The notes beneath the pieces were generated by a model. The model was not told the DNA's origin. It saw nothing but the letters and a program-made list of their open reading frames with translations, and did not search any database. Of a stretch of DNA of 64,000 nt, positions 26,114 to 47,260 are shown piece after piece; position 1 is the stretch's first letter, and every line of letters begins with the position of its first letter. The position numbers were made by a program, and so were the translations under genes. Source of the DNA: Rhodanobacteraceae bacterium (GTDB lineage: Bacteria > Pseudomonadota > Gammaproteobacteria > Xanthomonadales > SZUA-5); contig JADJPR010000017.1 of NCBI GenBank assembly GCA_016713135.1, positions 62,001-126,000 of the forward strand, read 5' to 3'.

Positions 26114-26198
26114 GGAGGGATACCCAAGCGGCCAAAGGGGGCTGACTGTAAATCAGCTGGCACTGCCTTCGGTGGTTCGAATCCACCTCCCTCCACCA
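26114..26198 (+). tRNA. tRNA-Tyr (GTA)
   Basis: 85 bases with encoded CCA. The GGAGGGA/TCCCTCC acceptor stem, GTA anticodon at 26148-26150, a long class II variable arm and a GGTTCGAATCC T-arm are visible. First gene of the Tyr-Gly-Thr-tuf unit. Confidence 0.97.
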
Positions 26199-26221
26199 CG
26201 TTCCAGTTGTAGCGAAGCAAG

Positions 26222-26295
<74 letters not shown>

Positions 26296-26316
26296 GCTGG
26301 ATGTGAAAAAGTTTAC

Positions 26317-26392
26317 GCCCATGTAGCTCAGTCGGTAGAGCACCTCCTTGGTAAGGAGGAGGTCGCTGGTTCGATTCCAGTCGTGGGCACCA
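26317..26392 (+). tRNA. tRNA-Thr (GGT)
   Basis: 76 bases with encoded CCA. GCCCATG/CGTGGGC acceptor (one G-U pair), anticodon GGT at 26350-26352 in loop TTGGTAA. It lies 46 bases upstream of tuf and is probably processed from the same transcript. Confidence 0.97.
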
Positions 26393-26438
26393 TTTTCGAA
26401 GTGTTTCTTGACCATCGCGCACGCATCAGAGGCCGCAC

Positions 26439-27629
<1,191 letters not shown>

Positions 27630-27662
27630 TCGGCTGGTTGGGTTTGCACGCTTGAGGACAGT

Positions 27663-27738
<76 letters not shown>

Positions 27739-27821
27739 ACCAGTCCAGTGTGCAAGCGAAAGGCCTAGAAGTACTCACCGCCGCGTCCCGCAAGGGGCGC
27801 GGCGCTGGCGTCCAGGAAACC

Positions 27822-28208
27822 ATGAACGCAAAAGACGAAAAACCGGGCGCAGACGGCGGCAACGCCACGCTCGACGTGGTCAAGCTGACGGTCGCGGCGG
27901 TGTTGGCAATCGGTAGCGCCGTGGCCTTCGCCTGGTTCGCCGATGTATGGCCGATGTGGGCGCGTGTGCTGACCGTGCTCGCTGGCGTCGGCATCGGTGG
28001 CGCCATCGGCCTGAGCAGCGGCCCCGGTGCCCTGTTCCGCAAGTTCCTGCGCGATTCGCAGATCGAAGTCCGCAAGGTGGTCTGGCCGACGCGCCAGGAA
28101 ACCTGGCAGACCACCTTGATCGTCGCGGTCGCGGTTCTGGTCATCGGCATCCTGATCTGGATCATCGACATGATCCTGGCGGGATCCGTCCGCGTCATGA
28201 TGGGCTGA
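27822..28208 (+). CDS. secE: Preprotein translocase subunit SecE
   Basis: 128 residues with three membrane helices and the conserved cytoplasmic RDSQIEVRKVVWPTRQET motif before the last helix. SecE clamps SecY in the SecYEG channel. ATG 27822 follows AGGAAA; longer upstream frames overlap the tRNA gene. Confidence 0.96.
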   Translation: MNAKDEKPGADGGNATLDVVKLTVAAVLAIGSAVAFAWFADVWPMWARVLTVLAGVGIGGAIGLSSGPGALFRKFLRDSQIEVRKVVWPTRQETWQTTLIVAVAVLVIGILIWIIDMILAGSVRVMMG

Positions 28209-28220
28209 GGGGCGAGACGG

Positions 28221-28781
28221 ATGTCCAAGCGCTGGTATGTCGTCCACGCCTATTCGGGATTCGAGAACGCGGTGCGCCGCTCGCTCGACGACCGCATCCA
28301 CCGTTCCGGTCTGCAGGACCGCTTCGGCCAGGTGCTGGTGCCGACCGAAGAAGTCATCGAGATGCGCCACGGGCAGAAGCGCAAGTCCGAGCGCAAGTTC
28401 TTCCCCGGCTACGTGCTGGTGCAGATCGAAACCCAGGTCGACGGCCGCTCGCTGCGCATCGACGACGAGTGCTGGCATCTGGTCAAGGAAACCCCGAAGG
28501 TCATGGGTTTCATCGGCGGCACCGCCGACCGTCCGCTGCCGATCAGCGACAAGGAAGCCGACGCGATCCTGCAGCGCGTGCAGGAAGGCGTCGACAAGCC
28601 GAAGCCCAAGGTGCTGTTCGAGCCGGGCGAAATGGTCCGCGTCATCGAAGGACCGTTCAACGATTTCAATGCCGTGGTTGAAGAAGTCAACTACGACAAG
28701 AACCGCCTCAAGGTGGCGGTGCTGATTTTCGGCCGATCCACCCCGGTAGAGCTCGAGTTCGGGCAGGTGGAGAAGGCCTGA
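28221..28781 (+). CDS. nusG: Transcription termination/antitermination factor NusG
   Basis: 186 residues. RWYVVHAYSGFE starts the NGN domain; FFPGYVLV and ETPKVMGFIGG are typical; the C-terminal KOW domain has GEMVRVIEGPFNDF. It links RNA polymerase with Rho or with ribosomal S10. Directly follows secE. Confidence 0.97.
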   Translation: MSKRWYVVHAYSGFENAVRRSLDDRIHRSGLQDRFGQVLVPTEEVIEMRHGQKRKSERKFFPGYVLVQIETQVDGRSLRIDDECWHLVKETPKVMGFIGGTADRPLPISDKEADAILQRVQEGVDKPKPKVLFEPGEMVRVIEGPFNDFNAVVEEVNYDKNRLKVAVLIFGRSTPVELEFGQVEKA

Positions 28782-28789
28782 GGGAAGCG

Positions 28790-28862
28790 GTGAAAAGTGA
28801 AAGGTAAAAAGTGAAATGAGGGTGGCCTCGCACTTTTGACTTTTCACTTTTCACTTTTCACA
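28790..28862. repeat. Inverted GTGAAAA heptamer repeats in the nusG-rplK gap
   Basis: The left arm (28790-28818) has GTGAAAAGTGAAA and a degenerate copy; the right arm (28831-28862) has CACTTTTGACTTTTCAC and more copies of the complement. About 12 bases lie between the arms, so the transcript would form a hairpin of roughly 25-30 bp 60 bases before rplK, the region where the L11 operon is normally controlled by L1. Confidence 0.85.
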
Positions 28863-28921
28863 ACCAACGGGGAGCCGAAGGCATCTCGCCTGACGCGTTC
28901 GAACCCGAGGAGTAGAGAGCA

Positions 28922-29350
28922 ATGGCAAAGAAAGTCACAGGTTACATCAAGCTGCAGGTCAAGGCCGGTGAGGCCAATCCCTCGCCGCCGGTCGGTCCGG
29001 CGCTGGGTCAGCGCGGCGTGAACATCATGGAGTTCTGCAAGCAGTTCAACGCTGCCACGCAGAAGCAGGAGAAGGGCACCCCGCTGCCGGTGATCATCAC
29101 CGTGTACAGCGACCGCTCCTTCACCTTCATCACCAAGACGCCGCCGGCGACCATCCTGATCAAGAAGGCACTCGGTTTGCCGAAGGGCAGCAGCCGCCCG
29201 AACACCGAGAAGGTCGGCAAGATCTCGCGCAAGCAGCTCGAGGACATCGCCACCACCAAGATGCCCGACTTGACCGCCGCTGGCATGGATGCCGCGGTCC
29301 GAACCATTGCTGGCAGCGCCCGTTCCATGGGCCTGATCGTGGAGAACTGA
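28922..29350 (+). CDS. rplK: 50S ribosomal protein uL11
   Basis: 142 residues with KLQVKAGEANPSPPVGPALGQRG at the N-terminus. It forms the GTPase-associated centre with 23S rRNA and is needed for RelA activation. GAGGAGTAGAG precedes the ATG; rplA follows 4 bases later. Confidence 0.97.
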   Translation: MAKKVTGYIKLQVKAGEANPSPPVGPALGQRGVNIMEFCKQFNAATQKQEKGTPLPVIITVYSDRSFTFITKTPPATILIKKALGLPKGSSRPNTEKVGKISRKQLEDIATTKMPDLTAAGMDAAVRTIAGSARSMGLIVEN

Positions 29351-29354
29351 GACC

Positions 29355-30056
29355 ATGGCCAAGATCACCAAGCGTGCAAAGGCCCTGCAGGGTCTCGTGG
29401 TCCCGGGCAAGGCGTATTCCGTCGATGACGCGCTGCGCATCCTGAAGGACAACTCCAAGGTCAAGTTCGTCGAGTCCGTGGACGTTGCCGTGCGTCTGGG
29501 CATCGATGCCAAGAAGTCGGACCAGGGCGTGCGTGGTTCCTCGCTGCTGCCGAACGGCACCGGCAAGACCGTCCGCGTCGCGGTGTTCTGCCCGGCCGGC
29601 GAAAAGGCCGAAGCCGCCAAGGCCGCCGGCGCCGACGCCGTGGGCATGGACGACCTCGCCGAGAAGATGCAGGCGGGCGATTTGAACTACGGCCGCGTGA
29701 TCGCGACGCCGGACGCAATGCGCGTCGTCGGCAAGCTCGGTCAGCTGCTCGGTCCGCGCGGCCTGATGCCGAATCCGAAGGACGGCTCGGTGACCCCCGA
29801 TGTCGTGACGGCGGTGAAGAACGCGAAGGCAGGCCAGGTCAAGTTCCGTAACGACAAGGCCGGCATCGTGCATTGCACCATCGGCAAGGCCAACTTCGAG
29901 ATCCAGGCGCTGCGCGAGAACCTGAACGCGCTGCTCGCGGACCTGCTGCGCCTCAAGCCGGCGGCCGCCAAGGGCCAGTACCTGACCAAGATCAGTCTGT
30001 CGACCACGATGGGTATCGGCGTGATCGTCGACCCGTCGACCGTGCAGACCAAGTAA
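29355..30056 (+). CDS. rplA: 50S ribosomal protein uL1
   Basis: 233 residues, full length, with the L1 signature GPRGLMPNPKDGSVT. It binds the L1 stalk of 23S rRNA and in many bacteria represses its own rplK-rplA mRNA. Ends before the long L10 leader. Confidence 0.97.
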   Translation: MAKITKRAKALQGLVVPGKAYSVDDALRILKDNSKVKFVESVDVAVRLGIDAKKSDQGVRGSSLLPNGTGKTVRVAVFCPAGEKAEAAKAAGADAVGMDDLAEKMQAGDLNYGRVIATPDAMRVVGKLGQLLGPRGLMPNPKDGSVTPDVVTAVKNAKAGQVKFRNDKAGIVHCTIGKANFEIQALRENLNALLADLLRLKPAAAKGQYLTKISLSTTMGIGVIVDPSTVQTK

Positions 30057-30329
30057 CACCCAATTTTGAGGGCGCCCGGCCTGGCCGGGCCGCCGTCAAA
30101 GACCGCGGGCGCGGTCGGTACGTCGCGCCGGGGAGACCCGGCAACGCGCACCGACTGCTTAATGGATGGATCACCCGCGCAGATGGTGCCGCCCGATCCG
30201 AGTTGTTGGGAAACGGCAGTACCGCAGTCAGGGGTCCGCAAGGGCTCCGACGCCGAAACCACTCGTGGACGGCGTAGTCGATGCAGGTGCCCGGCGGTCC
30301 GCCGCCGGCCCTGATGCTGGAGGAAAGCA
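30057..30329 (+). promoter_or_regulatory. Leader region of rplJ-rplL (probable L10 autoregulatory region)
   Basis: A 273-base gap without a gene. It contains several GC-rich inverted stretches (GCCCGGCC near 30075, CGGCGGTCCGCCGCCGG at 30291-30308) and ends with GGAGGAAAG before rplJ. In other gammaproteobacteria the L10-L12 complex binds such a leader to repress translation. The assignment is by position and length; the binding fold was not confirmed. Confidence 0.55.
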
Positions 30330-30860
30330 ATGGCACTCAATCTGGAACAGAAGAAAGAGGTCGTTGCCGAACTCGCCGAGGTGGCTTCCGGCGCAATGTC
30401 GCTGGTGGCCGCAAAGTACGACGGCCTGACCGTCGCCCACCTCACCGCTCTCCGCGTGAAGGCGCGCAAAGACGGCGTTTACCTGCGTGTGGTCAAGAAC
30501 ACGCTGGCGCGTCGTGCAGTCCAGGGAACCGAATTCGAGTGCGTCGCCGACGCCCTCACCGGTCCCTTGCTGTATGCCTTCTCCAAGGACGATCCCGGTG
30601 CGGCTGGACGGCTGATCAAGGATTTCGCGAAGACCAACGACAAGCTCGTCGCCAAGGTCGTGTCCGTGGGCGGAAAGCTCTACGGCGCTGCCGAACTGGA
30701 TCGACTGGCGAGTCTGCCGACCCGCGATCAGGCCCTGTCCATGCTGCTCGGAGTGCTCACGCAGCCCGCCACCCAGCTGGTGCGCGTGCTGGCCGAACCG
30801 GCCGCAAGCCTGGCGCGCGCAATCCGCGCGGTCGGCGAGCAGCGCCAGGAAGCCGCTTGA
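30330..30860 (+). CDS. rplJ: 50S ribosomal protein uL10
   Basis: 176 residues beginning ALNLEQKKEVVAELAEVA. The N-terminal domain binds rRNA and uL11; the C-terminal helix binds bL12 dimers. Strong GGAGGAAAG before the ATG. Followed by rplL after 54 bases. Confidence 0.97.
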   Translation: MALNLEQKKEVVAELAEVASGAMSLVAAKYDGLTVAHLTALRVKARKDGVYLRVVKNTLARRAVQGTEFECVADALTGPLLYAFSKDDPGAAGRLIKDFAKTNDKLVAKVVSVGGKLYGAAELDRLASLPTRDQALSMLLGVLTQPATQLVRVLAEPAASLARAIRAVGEQRQEAA

Positions 30861-30914
30861 GCGAGTTCAGCAATCGAACTGCTACACCCGTTTTTCAATC
30901 AGGAGTTTTCAATC

Positions 30915-31289
30915 ATGTCGATTAGCAACGATCAGATCCTCGAAGCCATCGCTTCGAAGAGCCTCATGGAGATCATGGATCTCGTGAAGGCGATGGAAGA
31001 GAAGTTCGGCGTCTCCGCCGCCGCCCCGGTCGCCGTGGCTGCCGGTCCGGCCGCCGCTGCCGCCCCGGTCGAAGAGAAGACCGAGTTCACCGTCGTCCTC
31101 GCCGCTGCCGGCGAGAAGAAGGTGGAAGTCATCAAGGCCGTCCGCGCGATCACCAGCCTGGGCCTCAAGGAAGCCAAGGACCTGGTCGAAGGCGCCCCGG
31201 CGACCGTCAAGGACGCCGTCAGCAAGGACGACGCTGCGAAGTTCAAGAAGATGCTGGAAGAAGCCGGCGCCAAGGTCGACGTCAAGTAA
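30915..31289 (+). CDS. rplL: 50S ribosomal protein bL12 (L7/L12)
   Basis: 124 residues: N-terminal dimerisation domain, Ala/Pro hinge around residues 35-53 and a conserved C-terminal domain (KTEFTVVL, KKVEVIKAVR, GLKEAKDLVE). It recruits translation factors to the ribosome stalk. Confidence 0.97.
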   Translation: MSISNDQILEAIASKSLMEIMDLVKAMEEKFGVSAAAPVAVAAGPAAAAAPVEEKTEFTVVLAAAGEKKVEVIKAVRAITSLGLKEAKDLVEGAPATVKDAVSKDDAAKFKKMLEEAGAKVDVK

Positions 31290-31326
31290 TCGATCCTGGC
31301 TCGGTATTTCCACCATCGGTGGTTCT

Positions 31327-31357
31327 GGGCTGGGGATCGCAAGATCCCCGGCCCTTT
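31327..31357 (+). terminator. Attenuator-type hairpin between rplL and rpoB
   Basis: GGGC-T-GGGGATC (31327-31338) pairs with GATCCCC-G-GCCC (31343-31354) across a GCAA tetraloop, followed by TTT. Twelve base pairs with a short T-run suggest partial termination, as at the E. coli rplL-rpoB attenuator, lowering rpoBC relative to ribosomal proteins. Confidence 0.7.
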
Positions 31358-31368
31358 GCTGTTCACGA

Positions 31369-31456
31369 GTGAAAAGTGAAATGTGAAAAGTGAAATGAGG
31401 TCCTGAAATGCCGCGCCTCGCGGCCGGATCGCTCTCTTTCACTTTTCACTTTTCAC
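31369..31456. repeat. Inverted GTGAAAA heptamer repeats in the rplL-rpoB gap
   Basis: GTGAAAAGTGAAATGTGAAAAG words (31369-31398) face the complement TTTCACTTTTCACTTTTCAC (31437-31456). The arms could form about 20 bp of double-stranded RNA between the attenuator and the rpoB start, where E. coli has an RNase III site. Confidence 0.85.
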
Positions 31457-31500
31457 GTTTAACCGCTGTCGACAGACAGCCCAAGGCGAGAGTACCCCCC

Positions 31501-35583
<4,083 letters not shown>

Positions 35584-35610
35584 TCGTCGAAGGCATTGGA
35601 GCAAAGCACC

Positions 35611-39815
<4,205 letters not shown>

Positions 39816-39828
39816 ACCGCTGATGGCG

Positions 39829-39853
39829 GCGCCCGCGTGAACCGCGCGGGCGC
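39829..39853 (+). terminator. Possible terminator hairpin after rpoC
   Basis: GCGCCCGCG (39829-39837) pairs with CGCGGGCGC (39845-39853) over a 7-base loop. No T-tract follows, so it may be a pause or mRNA 3' end structure. Confidence 0.5.
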
Positions 39854-39883
39854 TGTCCAGCCAGCTTCCATTCACGCGGTGAG

Positions 39884-39913
39884 TTGACAGCTAAAATAAC
39901 GGCGGCTTAAACT
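39884..39913 (+). promoter_or_regulatory. Sigma70 promoter of the str operon (rpsL-rpsG-fusA-tuf)
   Basis: Perfect TTGACA (39884-39889) and TAAACT (39908-39913) with an 18-base spacer (or TTAAAC with 17). Confidence 0.8.
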
Positions 39914-39969
39914 CCCGCTTCTCGACAGGTCGCTTTTCGCCTGTCGTTTCGTTTCTTAGGGATCCTGCA

Positions 39970-40341
39970 ATGGCGACAGTCAATCAGTTGGTGCGTAAGC
40001 CGCGGTCTCCGAAGACCTTCAAGACCGCCTCCCCGGCGCTCGAGAACTGCCCGCAGCGTCGTGGTGTGTGCACGCGTGTCTACACGACCACGCCGAAGAA
40101 GCCGAACTCCGCGCTGCGCAAGGTGGCCAAGGTTCGTCTGACCAACGGCTTCGAAGTGATCAGCTACATCGGTGGCGAAGGCCACAATCTGCAGGAGCAC
40201 TCGGTGGTCCTGATCCGCGGTGGCCGCGTCAAGGACCTCCCGGGCGTGCGCTACCACACCGTGCGCGGCTCGCTGGACGCCTCGGGCGTCGCCAAGCGCA
40301 AGCAGAGCCGCTCCAAGTACGGCGCCAAGCGCCCCAAGTAA
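39970..40341 (+). CDS. rpsL: 30S ribosomal protein uS12
   Basis: 123 residues with TVNQLVRKPR, KKPNSALRKVAKV and GVRYHTVRG. The lysines whose change gives streptomycin resistance are of the sensitive type. First gene of the str operon. Confidence 0.98.
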   Translation: MATVNQLVRKPRSPKTFKTASPALENCPQRRGVCTRVYTTTPKKPNSALRKVAKVRLTNGFEVISYIGGEGHNLQEHSVVLIRGGRVKDLPGVRYHTVRGSLDASGVAKRKQSRSKYGAKRPK

Positions 40342-40356
40342 TCGAGAGATACCGCC

Positions 40357-40824
40357 ATGTCCCGCAAAGGTTCGCACCCGTCCCGCGAGATCCTGCCCGA
40401 TCCGAAGTTCGGAAACGTGGTCATCGCGCGCTTCGTCAACATGATCATGCGCCACGGCAAGAAGGCCGTCGCCGAGCAGATCCTGTACGGCGCGATCGAC
40501 GAGATCAAGAACAAGAACGCCGATGCCGTCAGCCTGATCGAAAAGGCCCTGGGCAATGTCGCCCCGGTGGTCGAGGTGAAGTCCCGCCGTGTCGGTGGCG
40601 CCACCTACCAGGTGCCGGTCGAAGTGCGTCCCGCCCGCCGCTCCGCACTGGCGATGCGCTGGGTCATCGACGCCGCGCGCAAGCGTGGTGAGACCTCGAT
40701 GCCGCGCCGCCTCGCCGGCGAGCTGATGGATGCCTCGGAGAACCGCGGCTCCGCGGTGAAGAAGCGCGAAGAAACCCACCGCATGGCGGAGGCCAACAAG
40801 GCCTTCTCGCATTACCGCTGGTAA
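40357..40824 (+). CDS. rpsG: 30S ribosomal protein uS7
   Basis: 155 residues, SRKGSHPSREILPDPKFGN at the start and the conserved PARRSALAMRW. It organises the 3' major domain of 16S rRNA and is the usual translational repressor of the str operon. Confidence 0.97.
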   Translation: MSRKGSHPSREILPDPKFGNVVIARFVNMIMRHGKKAVAEQILYGAIDEIKNKNADAVSLIEKALGNVAPVVEVKSRRVGGATYQVPVEVRPARRSALAMRWVIDAARKRGETSMPRRLAGELMDASENRGSAVKKREETHRMAEANKAFSHYRW

Positions 40825-40857
40825 TCCCAGCACCCCGACAAGAAAGGATTCTTTGCC

Positions 40858-42948
<2,091 letters not shown>

Positions 42949-42998
42949 GCCCTGCGCTCACCGCCATAGTCCAGATAGAAGTCAAAGGTTAGCTAGCC

Positions 42999-44189
<1,191 letters not shown>

Positions 44190-44202
44190 GGAAGCGTGGG
44201 GT

Positions 44203-44290
44203 AGGGGGCAAGGGGCAAGGGCCCGGGCGTGAGTCTCGGTCCTCATTTGCCTCCAGTTTGGTCCCTCACCCCCCCTGCCTCTTGCCCCGC
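44203..44290. repeat. Imperfect inverted GGGGCAA heptamers after tuf copy 2
   Basis: GGGGGCAAGGGGCAAGGG (left) faces CCCTGCCTCTTGCCCCGC (right) with about 45 bases between. It belongs to the heptamer class and may also end transcription, although no clean terminator is seen. Confidence 0.65.
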
Positions 44291-44380
44291 TTTTTGGGCA
44301 TCGGGCACCAAAGCCGGTCACTGCCAGGAGGCTAGGCCGGCTAATAGTTTGAACGAGTGGTAAACGGCCCTGAAAAAGGG

Positions 44381-44409
44381 TTGGCAATCGCGAAACCGCG
44401 GAGTATAGT
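44381..44409 (+). promoter_or_regulatory. Sigma70 promoter of the S10 operon
   Basis: TTGGCA (44381-44386), 17-base spacer, TATAGT (44404-44409). Start expected near 44416. Confidence 0.85.
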
Positions 44410-44415
44410 CCGCGG

Positions 44416-44528
44416 CCCTCTTGCCCGCTTTCGCGGGTGGGAAACAAAGACATCGGCGGTGGGGCGTAAGCTCAAGGATGTGGCGAACGCGCGAAATGCG
44501 CGGCGTGAACACCGCTACGGAGAGAAAC
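44416..44528 (+). promoter_or_regulatory. S10 operon leader
   Basis: About 113 bases of untranslated leader with a CCCGC-TTTC-GCGGG hairpin near 44427-44440. In E. coli the equivalent leader binds ribosomal L4; whether that control exists here cannot be told from the sequence. Confidence 0.45.
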
Positions 44529-44843
44529 ATGGCACAACAACAGCGAATTCGTATTCGGCTGAAGGCTTTCGATCATCGTCTGATCGACCGGTCTGCCAGC
44601 GAGATTGTCGAGACCGCCAAGCGCACCGGCGCCCAGGTCCGCGGTCCTATTCCCCTTCCGACCAAGATCGAGCGCTACACCGTGCTCGTGTCGCCGCACG
44701 TCGACAAAGACGCGCGTGACCAGTACGAGACGCGCACGCACAAGCGTGTGATGGATATCGTCGACCCCAACGACAAGACCGTGGACGCGCTGATGAAGCT
44801 CGACCTGGCTGCCGGCGTCGACGTTCAGATCAAGCTCTACTGA
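44529..44843 (+). CDS. rpsJ: 30S ribosomal protein uS10 (NusE)
   Basis: 104 residues (RIRIRLKAFDHRLID, THKRVMDIVDP). Besides its ribosomal role it contacts NusB and NusG. ATG 44529 follows GGAGAG. First gene of the S10 operon. Confidence 0.97.
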   Translation: MAQQQRIRIRLKAFDHRLIDRSASEIVETAKRTGAQVRGPIPLPTKIERYTVLVSPHVDKDARDQYETRTHKRVMDIVDPNDKTVDALMKLDLAAGVDVQIKLY

Positions 44844-44859
44844 GTCGGGGACTGCAGTC

Positions 44860-45501
44860 ATGGCAATCGGATTGGTTGGCCGCAAGTGCGGCATGTCCCG
44901 AGTCTTCACGGAAAACGGCGAATCGGTGCCGGTGTCCGTGATCGAAGTCGAGGCGAATCGCGTCACCCAGGTCAAGACCAAGGACACTGATGGCTACGAT
45001 GCCATCCAGGTCACGACCGGCAACAAGCGCGCAGCGCTCGTCAGCAAGCCGCAGGCCGGGCATTTCGCCAAGGCCAAGACCGGCGCTGGCCGCGGCCTGT
45101 GGGAGTTCCGCCTGAACGACGCCGACATCGGCAAGTTCGACGTGGGCGCCGAACTCAAGGCCGATGTGTTCAGCGAAGGCCAGATTGTCGACGTGTCCGG
45201 TGTGACCCGCGGCAAGGGCTTCGCCGGCACCATCAAGCGCTGGAACTTCACGATGGGCGACGCTACCCACGGTAACTCGTTGAGCCACCGCGCTCCGGGT
45301 TCCATCGGTCAGCGCCAGACCCCGGGTCGTGTGTTCAAGGGCAAGAAGATGGCGGGCCACATGGGCAACGCCAACGAGACCACGCAGAACCTGAAAGTCG
45401 TCCGCGTCGATGTCGAGCGCAACCTGCTGCTGGTGCGCGGCGCCATCCCCGGCGCGCCAGGTGGCGATGTGATCGTGCGTCCGGCTTCGAAGGGGCGCTG
45501 A
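44860..45501 (+). CDS. rplC: 50S ribosomal protein uL3
   Basis: 213 residues, GLVGRKCGMSRVFTE at the start and the conserved GSIGQRQTPGRVFKGKKMAGH; the Gln in this loop is the usual methylation site. It starts assembly of the large subunit. Confidence 0.97.
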   Translation: MAIGLVGRKCGMSRVFTENGESVPVSVIEVEANRVTQVKTKDTDGYDAIQVTTGNKRAALVSKPQAGHFAKAKTGAGRGLWEFRLNDADIGKFDVGAELKADVFSEGQIVDVSGVTRGKGFAGTIKRWNFTMGDATHGNSLSHRAPGSIGQRQTPGRVFKGKKMAGHMGNANETTQNLKVVRVDVERNLLLVRGAIPGAPGGDVIVRPASKGR

Positions 45502-45505
45502 GAGA

Positions 45506-46111
45506 ATGAGCATGGAACTCAATGTCGTGGGCGGAAGCCCGATCCAGGTGTCGGAGACGGTGTTCAACCGCCCCTACTCCGAGGCGCTGGTGCACCAGAT
45601 CGTGACCGCGTACCGCAATGCGGGCCGCGCCGGCACGAAGGCGCAGAAGACGCGCTCGCAGATGTCCGGCACCACCAAGAAGTTCAAGAAGCAGAAGGGC
45701 GGCGGCGCGCGTCACGGCGACTACCGCGCTCCGATCTTCGTCGGCGGTGGTCGCGCTTTCGCCGCTAGCCCGCGCAGCTTCGCGCAGAAGGTCAACCGCA
45801 AGATGTATCGCGGTGCGATGCAGGCGATCCTCTCCGAGCTGATCCGTCAGGATCGCGTCAAGGTCATCTCCGGCCTCGACATCGCGCAGCCGAAGACCAA
45901 GGATTTCGTCGCCAAGATGGCCGAGCTCGGCGTCAAGCGCGCAACGTTTGTTGCCGCTGAAGTGACCGAGACCGCCTACCTGGCCGCGCGCAACCTGCCG
46001 CATGTGTACGTCGTCGACGTGCATGCCCTGAATCCGGCGGCGCTCGTCGGCACCGATAACCTGGTGCTGACCGTCGACGCGGTGAAGAAGATCGAGGAGT
46101 GGCTGTCGTGA
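45506..46111 (+). CDS. rplD: 50S ribosomal protein uL4
   Basis: 201 residues, with the extended loop KTRSQMSGTTKKFKKQKG lining the exit tunnel. In E. coli L4 represses the S10 operon. Four bases after rplC; its stop overlaps the rplW start. Confidence 0.96.
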   Translation: MSMELNVVGGSPIQVSETVFNRPYSEALVHQIVTAYRNAGRAGTKAQKTRSQMSGTTKKFKKQKGGGARHGDYRAPIFVGGGRAFAASPRSFAQKVNRKMYRGAMQAILSELIRQDRVKVISGLDIAQPKTKDFVAKMAELGVKRATFVAAEVTETAYLAARNLPHVYVVDVHALNPAALVGTDNLVLTVDAVKKIEEWLS

Positions 46112-46404
46112 GCAACGAACGTCTGTTGTCGACCTTGATCGCGCCGCGCATCTCCGAGAAGACCGCGCGCATCCAGGCGGACCATAACCAGTACGTGTTC
46201 GAGGTTGCGACCTCGGCCACCAAGCAGGACGTGAAGGCTGCGGTCGAGACCCTGTTCAAGGTCAAGGTCGAGGGCGTTCAGGTGCTGAACGTCAAGGGTA
46301 AGTCGAAGGGCTTTCGCGGTCGCGCCGGCAAGCGCGCTGACTGGCGCAAGGCGTACGTGACGCTGGCCGACGGCCAGTCGATCGAATTCGGCGCGCAGGG
46401 CTGA
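46108..46404 (+). CDS. rplW: 50S ribosomal protein uL23
   Basis: 98 residues. GTG 46108 overlaps the rplD stop (GTGA) and gives the usual family length; an in-frame GTG at 46099 is the alternative. It forms the docking site for signal recognition particle and trigger factor at the tunnel exit. Confidence 0.95.
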   Translation: MSNERLLSTLIAPRISEKTARIQADHNQYVFEVATSATKQDVKAAVETLFKVKVEGVQVLNVKGKSKGFRGRAGKRADWRKAYVTLADGQSIEFGAQG

Positions 46405-46414
46405 GGAACCGACC

Positions 46415-47242
46415 ATGCCTCTGATCAAAGTCAAGCCAACTTCCGCAGGCCGCCGTGGCGTCGTCAAGGTCGTCTCGCCGGAGCTGTACAAGGGCGGCCC
46501 GTACAAGCCGCTGACCGAGCCGCAGGACAAGACCGGTGGTCGTAACCACCACGGTCGCATCACCACGCGTCATCGCGGCGGTGGCTCGCGCCAGCACTAC
46601 CGCCTGATCGACTTCAAGCGCGACAAGGACGGCATCGCCGCCCAGATCGAGCGCCTGGAATACGATCCGAACCGCACCGCACACATCGCGCTGCTGCTGT
46701 TCGTCGACGGCGAGCGACGCTACATCATCGCGCCCAAGGGAGCGAAGGTCGGTGACACGCTGCTCTCGGGCCGCGATGCCCCGATCAAGAACGGCAACTG
46801 CCTGCCGCTGCGCAACATGCCGATCGGCTCCACGGTGCACTGCATCGAGATGAAGCCGGGCAAGGGCGCCCAGATCGCGCGTTCCGCTGGCGCTTCGGCG
46901 CAGCTGGTCGCTCGCGAGCAGGGTTACGCCACGCTGCGTCTGCGCTCCGGCGAGATGCGCAAGGTGCCGGCCGACTGCCGCGCCTGCGTCGGCGAAGTGT
47001 CGAACTCCGAGCACAACCTGGAGCAGCTGGGCAAGGCCGGTGCGAAGCGCTGGCGCGGTATCAAGCCCACGGTCCGTGGCGCCGCGATGAACCCGGTGGA
47101 TCACCCGCACGGTGGTGGCGAAGGCCGCTCCGGCCAGGGCAATCCGCACCCGGTGTCGCCGTGGGGCACTCCGGCGAAGGGTTACAAGACGCGCAAGAAC
47201 AAGCGCACCAGCGTCTTCATCGTGCGTCGTCGCAACGGCTGA
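46415..47242 (+). CDS. rplB: 50S ribosomal protein uL2
   Basis: 275 residues with KPTSAGRRG near the start and VDHPHGGGEGR, the conserved peptidyl-transferase-centre segment, near the end. GAGGAACC precedes the ATG. Confidence 0.98.
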   Translation: MPLIKVKPTSAGRRGVVKVVSPELYKGGPYKPLTEPQDKTGGRNHHGRITTRHRGGGSRQHYRLIDFKRDKDGIAAQIERLEYDPNRTAHIALLLFVDGERRYIIAPKGAKVGDTLLSGRDAPIKNGNCLPLRNMPIGSTVHCIEMKPGKGAQIARSAGASAQLVAREQGYATLRLRSGEMRKVPADCRACVGEVSNSEHNLEQLGKAGAKRWRGIKPTVRGAAMNPVDHPHGGGEGRSGQGNPHPVSPWGTPAKGYKTRKNKRTSVFIVRRRNG

Positions 47243-47260
47243 TCAAGGGACTAGAGCATC

